A stretch of 64,000 nt of DNA from Kamptonema formosum PCC 6407. Its GTDB lineage: Bacteria; Cyanobacteriota; Cyanobacteriia; Cyanobacteriales; Microcoleaceae. This document shows, in pieces, positions 9,072 through 16,949 of this stretch. Position 1 is the stretch's first letter. Every line of letters begins with the position of its first letter. Where the stretch lies: contig NZ_KB235898.1 in assembly GCF_000332155.1 (NCBI RefSeq), positions 676,692 through 740,691 on the forward strand, in the 5' to 3' direction. Under the pieces are notes generated by a model, which was not told the origin of the DNA, searched no databases, and saw only the letters and a program-made list of their open reading frames with translations. The position numbers and the translations under genes are program-made.

Positions 9072-9338
9072 CTATTCACTATAATGATACTTACAAGCAA
9101 CTATCACAATCTCTTCATCCGTAACCTGGTAAACTAAACGATGTTCGTTATCAATGCGCCTTGACCAAAAACCACTTAAATCGTATTTCAGAGGTTCAGG
9201 TTTACCTAATCCTTCAAACGGTGAGCGATCTATATCTTTAATCAGTTCGACAATCTTGCGATAAATCTTTTTGTCTAATTTTGCCCATTCATTAAATTCT
9301 GCAAAACCAGATGATTCAAAAACAATTCTTCTGCTCAT
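9072..9338 (-). CDS. yoeB: YoeB-family mRNA interferase toxin
   Basis: An 88-residue RelE-superfamily toxin, which in the family cuts mRNA at the ribosomal A site. It follows E. coli YoeB closely in GKPEPLKYDLSGFWSRRI and EHRLVY. By alignment to YoeB, the catalytic residues would be E48, R67, H85 and Y86 near the end (KYHYSE), all present, so it looks active. It overlaps the antitoxin gene by 4 bp (ATGA at 9335-9338), the usual coupled TA layout with the antitoxin first. Confidence 0.93.
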   Translation of the reverse strand: MSRRIVFESSGFAEFNEWAKLDKKIYRKIVELIKDIDRSPFEGLGKPEPLKYDLSGFWSRRIDNEHRLVYQVTDEEIVIVACKYHYSE

Positions 9339-9559
9339 TGCAAATCCTCTAAGTTAACTTCAACTAAATTTTGCCGAGTTTTAACATTTTCAACGGCTTT
9401 TAAAAGTCGATTCTTGTTGACTTCGGATTTTAAAAGATATTCGGTTTCATCAAACTCAGAGACAATTATCTCAATCTCTTTATCTCCAAAAGTTGCTTTG
9501 ATTTGTTCTACAAAATTATGATTTAATTCGCTGGCTTTTAAATGATAAACTGTTGACAT
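9335..9559 (-). CDS. Antitoxin of the YoeB pair
   Basis: A 74-residue acidic protein starting MSTVYHLKASELNHNFVEQI. The ATG at 9559 is preceded by aaagaggtaaaaacg, a good ribosome binding site; a longer frame to 9619 lacks one. It is not an obvious YefM/Phd sequence. The N-terminal part (residues 1-35) may be the DNA-binding and dimer domain, and the Glu-rich tail the toxin-binding part, as in other type II antitoxins. Assignment rests on position, size and the 4-bp overlap with yoeB. The pair is probably autoregulated through the 9560-9680 region. Confidence 0.75.
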   Translation of the reverse strand: MSTVYHLKASELNHNFVEQIKATFGDKEIEIIVSEFDETEYLLKSEVNKNRLLKAVENVKTRQNLVEVNLEDLQ

Positions 9560-9682
9560 CGTTTTTACCTCTTTCGGGTTATGATAATTATAGAGTAGCA
9601 CATAGGCTGTGAAACACAATTACTACAATCCTAGCAGTCCATAATTTATTGGTATCCTTAAAAAAACGCAATTCCACTCGCA

Positions 9683-10780
9683 TTAATGTCTGGCTTTAAA
9701 ATCCTTAAAAATTGTCTGCAACGAATACATCAGCCGGTTCACATCATTTGTCCCCCCTGGAACGATATTAAGTTCCCACTTTTTCCGTGCCGTTGTCAAT
9801 AACTTGGCGACAGAATCAGAGGAACTATTGGAGATAAAATAGCTACCACCTTCATAACGGATATCTGACGCTAATCCGATAAAAGAACCAGCAATATCGA
9901 GTTTTAGCGGTGATGTATAATACTGCGATTTAATGGCGATAATTACCTGAGAATGTCGCGGTTCGCGGTTGAGCAATCTACAGAGGTCTGCTTCTTTTTG
10001 GTACAATACTAATAGGTTGCATTCGTGGAGGACACCTGCTCTTCCCTGAACTTTTACGCCGATGTGAACTTCTAGAGGTGGCTTATTAGGAAATTCGATC
10101 GCAGCATGAGTATAGGGATGTACAGTTCCATGAATTTTACCCGGATTTTTTCTAAATACTAAAGAGTTAGGATTCCCATCGAATACATCTTTATAATAAA
10201 TCTCTCCTTCTTCATTAGCAATCGCCTTCAATAAAATGGTGAACAGATAAATATTAAAAATATTGGCTTGCTCAACATAAGCATTAAAATTACGGTCGCT
10301 CGCCCCGTTTAACTTGAAGCCAATTTGCTGAATTAGAGTAGATATTTCTCGGCTATCTGTTGTTCTCGATAGCAGTTGATTAAATATTTTTTTCAAGGCA
10401 ACAGCTTGTTTATTCCGAGGGGAAATCAATTCTGAAGTAAACTCAATCTCTTTACCAACTTCATCCGAATCAGCAAAGATAATTTTGGGAGTAAATTGAG
10501 ATTTTTCTGCTTCGATTTTCAGGAAATATGCAATTTCATCCTCCATTTCTGCCGTATCGATAACTGCTTGTTCGACAGCTTTTGTTAACAGCCGTAATTG
10601 TTCCTCTGGGGTATAATCTTCTATCTTTAGCAGAGGAGTTTTTCTTTTAGAAGTTCGCTCTTCTATAGTTTTACCTGTCCGCACTGTATCAGCAACCTGT
10701 TCGGCAACCCAGCCTAAATTAAAGTCTCTGAGCATCGCTGTCAGTTCTTGATAAGCTGTGGTATATTCTTTTTCATTCAT
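9683..10780 (-). CDS. Hypothetical protein, possible PD-(D/E)XK nuclease fold
   Basis: A 365-residue protein of unknown family. The N-terminal third is helical and charged. Around residues 240-310 the segment VHIGVKVQGRAGVLHECNLL, then LCRLL, then VIIAIKSQYYTSPLKLDIAG, resembles a divergent restriction-endonuclease core (H-E-(C/D)-N, a beta hairpin, then I-x-I-K followed by a helix with G-L-A-S-D). The Asp of the PD motif and the Glu of the E-x-K motif are not clear, so activity is uncertain. It lies upstream of the YoeB pair on the same strand, separated by 120 bp. Confidence 0.45.
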   Translation of the reverse strand: MNEKEYTTAYQELTAMLRDFNLGWVAEQVADTVRTGKTIEERTSKRKTPLLKIEDYTPEEQLRLLTKAVEQAVIDTAEMEDEIAYFLKIEAEKSQFTPKIIFADSDEVGKEIEFTSELISPRNKQAVALKKIFNQLLSRTTDSREISTLIQQIGFKLNGASDRNFNAYVEQANIFNIYLFTILLKAIANEEGEIYYKDVFDGNPNSLVFRKNPGKIHGTVHPYTHAAIEFPNKPPLEVHIGVKVQGRAGVLHECNLLVLYQKEADLCRLLNREPRHSQVIIAIKSQYYTSPLKLDIAGSFIGLASDIRYEGGSYFISNSSSDSVAKLLTTARKKWELNIVPGGTNDVNRLMYSLQTIFKDFKARH

Positions 10781-11079
10781 TTGTTTTGCTCTTAACTTTT
10801 GAATGTTATTCTAAGATTATATCACTTGTTGCCGAATTAATCAAGAAAAATTTTGACTATCTGTACAAAAAAGATATGAACTAGAGGTAACACTGGGATT
10901 GGCCCTAACCAACGAAAGCGGTTGCTATATTAATACCATTGCGAACAATATATTAATGTCATTGCGAGCACCGCGCAGCAATCTCAAGACTGTGGGATTG
11001 CTTCGCGGTGCTCGCAATGACAGAAGATTGAGTTGGATTACAAGCAATCACATAGCTACCTTTGATTATATCCACCTAC
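10781..11079. other. Intergenic region with repeat elements
   Basis: No gene supported. It contains a solo end of the heptamer-carrying element (taaccaacgaaagcggttgc at about 10906-10925, followed by tata; compare 37539-37562) and the palindrome at 10958-11021. A 65-codon plus-strand frame here is made of the repeats and is not a gene. Confidence 0.6.
10958..11021. repeat. Dispersed palindrome gtcattgcgagcaccgcg
   Basis: The 5' arm gtcattgcgagcaccgcg(c)agcaatc and the 3' arm gattgcttcgcggtgctcgc pair over about 25 bp around a short loop. Palindromes of this type (gtcattgcgagcaccgcg) are seen in many bacterial genomes as intergenic repeats. Here it sits between the convergent-side end of cofH and upstream repeats. 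Confidence 0.75.
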
Positions 11080-12240
11080 CTAAAACAATGATTTGACTCG
11101 ATAACAAGCAAAATCATCAATGCCTAAAGAGCGATAAATTGTATCCCTTTGCCGATAATTTCGCCCTAAAGAACTAATCGCTCTTTGCAAATCTTCCACT
11201 GACTGACAACTACCACCAATCGCACCCGCCATTGTCGTAATATGTTCCTCCATCAAAGTACCGCCGATGTCATTGCAGCCCCATTTCAAAGCTTCCGTAG
11301 CTCCAGCAATTCCTAATTTTACCCAACTTGGTTGATGATTAACAATCCAATTGCCTAGAAAAATTCTAGAGACGGCTGTAAGTAACAGAATATCTGCCAA
11401 AACTGGCTGAACTCGCCCTACCCGTTTTCGCAGAGAAGGCGGTGCGTGCTGTCCAACAAAAGGCAATAAAATAAACTCAGTAATCCGAGCTGGATAGCCT
11501 TTCTCACAAGCAGTTTGCTGGAGCTTGCGTAATTTTTCCAAATGTAAAATCTGCTGTGATGCTGTTTCAATATGTCCGCACAACATCGTGCTAGTTGTTG
11601 GCAATCCTAATTTATGAGCGGTTTCTACAATTTCTAACCAAGTCGCTGAATTTAGTTTCTCAGGACAGATAATTTTCCGTACTGAATCGTCGAGGACTTC
11701 CGCTGCTGTTCCTGGCATTGAACCCACGCCGGCATCCCGCAAAGCAGCAATAACATAGCTGAAACTTAGGCTATCTTCTCTAGCAATAAATTGTATTTCC
11801 TGGGGCGAGAAAGCGTGTAAATGTAATTGAGGAAATTTATCCTTAATAGTTTCAACCAAGCGCAGATAATAAGGTAAAGAAGCTCCATTAATCTTAGCTT
11901 TAAGGTTTAATCCCCCCTGCATACAAATTTCCGTCGCGCCGAGATGGACTGCATCAGTTGCTTTTGCTAGAATTTGTTCCCAATCTAACCAAAAAGCGCC
12001 CGGATCTTCTTCATCGCGGCGAAAGGCACAAAAATTGCAGTGCTGTTCGCAAATATTGGTAAAATTAATATTGCGGTTGACTACGTAGGTGACAGTATCT
12101 CCTGCTTGCAAAGAACGAAGTCGATCGGCCGCAACTTGAATCGCAGCAATCCGATCTGGTTCTTTCTGCTGCAATAGCACTAATGCCTCGGTGGTTGATA
12201 TATCGCAACCATCTAAGGCGCGACGAAGAATTAGATCCAC
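11080..12240 (-). CDS. cofH: FO synthase subunit 2 (CofH)
   Basis: A 386-residue radical SAM enzyme. It joins the 4-hydroxybenzyl part of tyrosine to 5-amino-6-ribitylaminouracil on the way to the deazaflavin FO, in cyanobacteria used as 8-HDF antenna of photolyases. The [4Fe-4S] cysteines C64, C68 and C71 are in [10 protein letters not shown], and a glycine-rich SAM segment follows (EICMQGGLN). [11 protein letters not shown] and [17 protein letters not shown] are family hallmarks. Start is GTG at 12240 with ggaaggaataatt before it. The partner CofG is not in the window. Some annotations call such genes MqnC-like, but the CofH features fit better. Confidence 0.9.
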   Translation of the reverse strand: MDLILRRALDGCDISTTEALVLLQQKEPDRIAAIQVAADRLRSLQAGDTVTYVVNRNINFTNICEQHCNFCAFRRDEEDPGAFWLDWEQILAKATDAVHLGATEICMQGGLNLKAKINGASLPYYLRLVETIKDKFPQLHLHAFSPQEIQFIAREDSLSFSYVIAALRDAGVGSMPGTAAEVLDDSVRKIICPEKLNSATWLEIVETAHKLGLPTTSTMLCGHIETASQQILHLEKLRKLQQTACEKGYPARITEFILLPFVGQHAPPSLRKRVGRVQPVLADILLLTAVSRIFLGNWIVNHQPSWVKLGIAGATEALKWGCNDIGGTLMEEHITTMAGAIGGSCQSVEDLQRAISSLGRNYRQRDTIYRSLGIDDFACYRVKSLF

Positions 12241-12534
12241 AATTATTCCTTCCAGGCTCAGCGATAAAAGGTGTTTCCTAGAGCTAATGGCTTTTCGAGC
12301 TTAGCGCGACAATTAGCTAAATATTTATATATACTTCATTGTAGGATATGTAGAGCGATCGCGCGTTACCGAGAGCGAAAGCATCAAGTAGGCTTGAGTA
12401 ACGCTATTGCTTCGCTTAATCTTACATTCCTTTAATTTTTAATTTTTAATTTTTAATTATTTCAACTATGGACTATCGGCGATCTAAAGATTAAAGTCTA
12501 AAAGTGCGATCTGCCAATTTCAGATATTATAACT
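12241..12534. other. Divergent promoter region
   Basis: The space between the divergent cofH and glycosyltransferase genes. It holds a HIP1-rich stretch near 12356 and a short tttttaa heptamer array (about 12431-12458). It presumably carries both promoters; no clear -10/-35 pair stands out. Confidence 0.5.
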
Positions 12535-13764
12535 ATGAGTTTCAGCCAACCAAACAGCCTTTTGCCAGTGCCGTTAGGTGCATTTGAGGTTCCAGGACAG
12601 ACAGTTGAGGGAACGCCGGTATCTTCTACGGATGCTGAAGTCGGCAATGCACCCATTTATTTTTCTCTGGTGATTCCGACTTACAACGAGAGCAAGAATG
12701 TCAAAGCCATTGTCGCGCAATTGAGCCAGTTACTCGACAGTAAAATTCCTGGGGAATATGAGCTAATTTTAGTGGATGATAACAGCCCCGATCGCACTTG
12801 GGAAGTTGCCCAGGGAATTATGGCTGACTATCCGCAGTTACAAGTAATGCGTCGCCAAGAAGAGCGAGGTCTTTCTACAGCGGTGATTCGCGGTTGGCAA
12901 GTGGCGCGGGGTGAGATTTTGGGGGTAATTGATGCGGATCTTCAACATCCACCGGAGACGCTGTTAGAACTTTTAGGGGAAATTGAGCGCGGCGCTGATT
13001 TGGCGGTGGCTAGTCGCCACGTTGCAGAGGGTGGTGTGAGCGACTGGAGTGTAGTCAGACGGGTTTTATCTCGCGGAGCTCAAACCATCGGGTTGGTGAT
13101 CTTGCCGGGGGTTGTAGGAAGAGTTTCAGACCCAATGAGTGGCTATTTTATGGTGCGCCGTGATTCCATTGCTGGTAAGAAGATGAATCCTACTGGCTAT
13201 AAAATTTTGATTGAGGTATTGGGAAGGGGAAATATTCGCTGGATTGGCGAAGTTGGCTATGTGTTTCAGGAGCGCCAAGAAGGGGAGAGCAAGGTGACAT
13301 GGAAGCAGTACATTGAGTACCTGCAACACTTGCTGAGATTGCGTCTTGACCGTTGGCCCTTGGGTCGTTTTTTCCGGTTTGGGGTTGTGGGTTTTAGCGG
13401 GGTTTTTGTGGATATGGGGGTGTTTTATTTGCTGCGGACTGTACTCGGTTTGGCGCTAACTCGGAGTGCAATGTTGTCTTCGGAAGTGGCAATTATCAAT
13501 AATTTCTTGTGGAACGATTTGTGGACTTTCGGGGATATTTCTAAGCGACAACCGGGAAAACGTCAGCAGTTTAAACGGTTTTTGAAGTTCAACCTGATTT
13601 GCTTGATGGGGTTGATTTTGAATGTGCTGTTGGTAAATTTGCTGTTTAATGTTTTTGCTGTTAATGAATATTTGGCTAAGCTGATTGCGATCGTGGCTGT
13701 GACGTTATGGAATTTTTGGATTAATATGAAGCTGAGCTGGCGGGTAACAGATGTGCAGAAATGA
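12535..13764 (+). CDS. GT2 polyprenyl-phosphate glycosyltransferase fused to GtrA
   Basis: A 409-residue fusion. Residues about 42-270 are a family 2 glycosyltransferase of the dolichol-phosphate mannose synthase type, with VIPTYNES, LVDDNSPDRT and the metal-binding DADLQHPP. Residues about 280-405 are a four-helix GtrA domain (GRFFRFGVVGFSGVF; EVAIINNFLWNDLWTF). Such enzymes load a sugar onto polyprenyl phosphate at the inner face of the membrane, and GtrA is thought to help flip it. The next gene is a GT39-type transferase that could use this lipid-linked sugar, so the two likely work together. Confidence 0.88.
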   Translation: MSFSQPNSLLPVPLGAFEVPGQTVEGTPVSSTDAEVGNAPIYFSLVIPTYNESKNVKAIVAQLSQLLDSKIPGEYELILVDDNSPDRTWEVAQGIMADYPQLQVMRRQEERGLSTAVIRGWQVARGEILGVIDADLQHPPETLLELLGEIERGADLAVASRHVAEGGVSDWSVVRRVLSRGAQTIGLVILPGVVGRVSDPMSGYFMVRRDSIAGKKMNPTGYKILIEVLGRGNIRWIGEVGYVFQERQEGESKVTWKQYIEYLQHLLRLRLDRWPLGRFFRFGVVGFSGVFVDMGVFYLLRTVLGLALTRSAMLSSEVAIINNFLWNDLWTFGDISKRQPGKRQQFKRFLKFNLICLMGLILNVLLVNLLFNVFAVNEYLAKLIAIVAVTLWNFWINMKLSWRVTDVQK

Positions 13765-13828
13765 TGGGGACGGAAGGTGAGGTAGGAAGTTAATTGTAGG
13801 TTTTTTCTGAGTTTAAAGGGGCTTCGAC

Positions 13829-15700
13829 TTGCGGCAAAAATTTGATTTTAAACTTGATGCTTTACACTGGGTGCTACTTTTTGCCTGGACTGCGATCGCG
13901 GCGATGCTACGTTTTGCTAATTTGGATTCTAAGCCACTTTGGACGGATGAATTTTCGACGCTGGTTTTCAGTTTAGGCAATAGTTTTCAAGGAGTACCTT
14001 TGGATCGAGGGATTTCTTTAGAGGTGCTGTTGGCACCGCTAAAACCCCATCCGGGTGCGACTGTTGGGGATGCGATCGCGCGTTTGTTGACTGAAAGCAA
14101 TCACCCGCCTGTTTATTTTGCTCTCGCTCACTGGTGGATGCAGATGTTTGCACCAGTGCAGGGGTATGCTTCCCTATGGGGTGCGCGATCGCTTGCTGCT
14201 TTTTTGGGTGTGGTTTCGGTTCCCGCTATCTATGGTTTAGGATGTCTTGCTTTTCGTTCCCGCTTAGTTGGACAAATGGCAGCGGCAATGATGGCGGTTT
14301 CTCCCTACTCTATTTATCTTGCTCAGGAAGCACGCCATTATACCCTGGCTATTTTATTAGTTATTGCTTCTTTGAGTTGTCTGGTAATGGCGACGCGGTA
14401 TGCGGAAAAGCGGCTGGCTTTACCTGTTTGGCTGGGATTAATTTGGATTGTTGTTAATAGTTTAGGAATTGCCGTTCATTACTTTTTTAGTTTGACTCTC
14501 TGCGCTGAGGCTATAGTTTTTATTGCCATATTATGGCGGCAATTAAAAGGAGAAAACATCGGGGTTAAGACAATTTCTACTTTCTCCGGTTTTCCCGCTT
14601 CATTTTTATTACCCATTATTGGTACAATTGCCACTGGTTTAGTCTGGTTGCCCGTATTTTATTCTAGCAGATATGGTAGCGAATTAACTGAATGGATTCA
14701 AAGTAGCGATCGCACGGGTTTTGCTTTGATCAGTCCGATTTTTCAAGCACTGGCTGGTTGGATTACGATCGTATCTTTACTGCCAGTAGAATCATATTCG
14801 CTCTCTGTAGTGATTGTATCTGCGATCGCGATGGTCGTATATTTTCTCTGGGCGCTTCCCCTATTTTATAACGGCATCAAAGCCTGCTATTCTCTGCCAG
14901 AAAATCGTTTGTCTATAGTTGTCTTAGGCGGTTTTGTCTTGAGTGCGATCGCGCTATTTTTTGGCTTTACATATTTTCTTAACATTGACCTCACTCGCGG
15001 TGCGAGATACAACTTTGTTTACTTTCCAGCCGCGATCGTATTACTAGGTGCAAGTCTAGCTTTTATCTTTAACACATATACAGTAAAAAGTCAATTTTTT
15101 AAGCTTTTTTATATTAAACTTTCTGGTAAAAAAGCTGTAGTTCTGATTTTGATAATGGGGTTATTAAGTAGTGTAACTGTATTTTCAAATTTGGGTTATC
15201 AGAAATACTATAAACCTGACCTTTTAGTTTCTATTATCCGGGAAGTATCTACGGTTCCTGTTCTGATTGCTACTACTCATAATACTCACGTACAAACAGG
15301 AGAAATGATGGGTATAGCTTGGGAATGGGAATTTGGGGAGAAGGGGAAAATGGGGAAGATTAGTTACTCTTCTCACTTCCAAGCTCAAAACCCTGTTGAC
15401 TTAGGGAACCACCAAGGTTTAGCCTTATCAGTACCAGGAAGTAATCTCAAAATTCCTTCATCTTCCCCTCCGTTTTTTCTGTTGGCACACCAACAGCAGG
15501 AAGTACCAGAAATGCCTGCAATTACTTTGTGGAACACACTAGAGAAACTGGACAAGCCTTTAGATTTGTGGCTAGTAAATTTCCATGCAAAAGTCAATTT
15601 AGAAAGTAAGAACTGTTCCCTTGATTCTCGCTCTTTCCCACCAGTTGACGGTTACAATTACCAGTTATATCACTGTTTTAACCGCCTTCAAAATTCCTAA
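13829..15700 (+). CDS. GT39-like membrane glycosyltransferase
   Basis: A 623-residue protein with about 10-12 membrane helices and the acidic first-loop motif WTDEFST of the ArnT/PMT superfamily (about residues 39-45). These enzymes move a sugar from a polyprenyl-phosphate donor to a protein or lipid outside the membrane. A C-terminal soluble domain follows (about 460-623). It starts with TTG at 13829, 64 bp after the GT2-GtrA gene on the same strand, so probably one unit. Its stop overlaps the stop of the convergent sigma factor gene by 4 bp (15697-15700). The acceptor is unknown. Confidence 0.8.
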   Translation: MRQKFDFKLDALHWVLLFAWTAIAAMLRFANLDSKPLWTDEFSTLVFSLGNSFQGVPLDRGISLEVLLAPLKPHPGATVGDAIARLLTESNHPPVYFALAHWWMQMFAPVQGYASLWGARSLAAFLGVVSVPAIYGLGCLAFRSRLVGQMAAAMMAVSPYSIYLAQEARHYTLAILLVIASLSCLVMATRYAEKRLALPVWLGLIWIVVNSLGIAVHYFFSLTLCAEAIVFIAILWRQLKGENIGVKTISTFSGFPASFLLPIIGTIATGLVWLPVFYSSRYGSELTEWIQSSDRTGFALISPIFQALAGWITIVSLLPVESYSLSVVIVSAIAMVVYFLWALPLFYNGIKACYSLPENRLSIVVLGGFVLSAIALFFGFTYFLNIDLTRGARYNFVYFPAAIVLLGASLAFIFNTYTVKSQFFKLFYIKLSGKKAVVLILIMGLLSSVTVFSNLGYQKYYKPDLLVSIIREVSTVPVLIATTHNTHVQTGEMMGIAWEWEFGEKGKMGKISYSSHFQAQNPVDLGNHQGLALSVPGSNLKIPSSSPPFFLLAHQQQEVPEMPAITLWNTLEKLDKPLDLWLVNFHAKVNLESKNCSLDSRSFPPVDGYNYQLYHCFNRLQNS

Positions 15701-16770
15701 CGCAGCCATCCTTTTAAGCGTTCCGCTACTTGCGGCCGCCGCAGCTTTCGCATTGCTTTATTTTGAATCTGGCGCACCCTTTCGCGCGAGAGGTTGAAAA
15801 TGCTACTAACTTCTTCCAAAGTGTGAGGTTCTCCCGTCAGCAAACCGTAACGGAGAGCAACAATATCTTTTTCCCGCTCTGTTAAAATACTGTCCAAAAC
15901 CTCTAAAATATCCTGCCGCATCATCATTTCATTCATCTGCTCTTCAGGAGATTGCGTTTCGCTATCTTCCAAAATATCCATTAATTCTGAGCTTTCTTCT
16001 ACTCCGATGCGGTGGTTGAGAGAAAGCGATTTGCGGCGTACTTGTTGGAGTTCGCGCAAATGTTCGGGAGTAATTAAAAGCGCTTCGGCGAGTTCTTTTT
16101 CTGTCGGGTGACGCTGTAACGATCGCTTCAATTCCCGATAAGCTCTTTTCAGCTTGTTAAGCTGTTCTACAATATGAACTGGCAACCGAATCGTGCGCCC
16201 TTGATTGGCAATTGTGCGCGTAATTCCTTGGCGAATCCACCAATAGGCATAAGTAGAAAATTTATACCCCTTTGAGGGATCGAATTTTTCTGTGGCGCGG
16301 TTCAAACCTAAAGCCCCTTCCTGAATTAAATCGAGAAATGGCACGCCGCGATTGAGATAGCGCTTGGCGATCGACACTACTAACCGCAAATTTGAGCTAA
16401 TCATCTTGCGTTTCGCTGCGCGTCCTAAATGGAGGCGCTGTTGCAGTTGAGCTTCGCTCATAGAAGCTGCTGCTGCTACTTCGGATCGATCGGGAACTCT
16501 GCCTAATTTTTCCTGCAAACTCTGTTGTAATGCTTCTAGGACTACCAATTCTTGAATGCGGCGGGCTAACTCCACCTCTTCGCTGGGTTTAAGGAGGGGA
16601 TAGCGGGCCATTTCTTTAAATAAGGCCCCCACAGAATCGTCTGAAACCTTGCTATATTCTGAGGTTCGAGTTGAAATTGGATAGTGAATTTCGGCATCCT
16701 CATGCTCTGGAATTTGAGTAAATGAGGTTTCTGCTGCCACCGCAATACTGCCTAAGTCAAATTCTGCCAT
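15697..16770 (-). CDS. Group 2 RNA polymerase sigma-70 factor
   Basis: A 357-residue non-essential-type sigma factor of the primary-like group 2. Region 1.2 (DDSVGALFKEMARYPLL), region 2 (NLRLVVSIAKRYLNRGVPFL, then YKFSTYAYWWIRQGITRTIA, the -10 recognition part), region 3 and region 4 (TLEEVSSIFNLSRERVRQIQ, the -35 helix-turn-helix) are all intact. There is no long region 1.1, as expected. Cyanobacteria use several of these for carbon, nitrogen, light and stress responses; which Sig letter applies cannot be told by eye. Start is ATG 16770. Confidence 0.93.
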   Translation of the reverse strand: MAEFDLGSIAVAAETSFTQIPEHEDAEIHYPISTRTSEYSKVSDDSVGALFKEMARYPLLKPSEEVELARRIQELVVLEALQQSLQEKLGRVPDRSEVAAAASMSEAQLQQRLHLGRAAKRKMISSNLRLVVSIAKRYLNRGVPFLDLIQEGALGLNRATEKFDPSKGYKFSTYAYWWIRQGITRTIANQGRTIRLPVHIVEQLNKLKRAYRELKRSLQRHPTEKELAEALLITPEHLRELQQVRRKSLSLNHRIGVEESSELMDILEDSETQSPEEQMNEMMMRQDILEVLDSILTEREKDIVALRYGLLTGEPHTLEEVSSIFNLSRERVRQIQNKAMRKLRRPQVAERLKGWLR

Positions 16771-16949
16771 ATTAGCGATCGCTTTCGGTGGGGTTTACTT
16801 CTGAGCGGTTTTTGAGGCAATTTAATTGATGAGTACCTCAATCCACCCTTTAACTTGATGGTGCTTGCCTTCTACATTATAGAGTGAGGCACAATAAGAG
16901 CAGTCTACCTTTCGAGTGTAGCTCCTTCTAGTTTGGGACACGCAACGCT

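Noticed and set aside
10899-11096. 65-codon plus-strand frame
   Set aside because: Built from two dispersed repeats (an element end and the gtcattgcgagcaccgcg palindrome).
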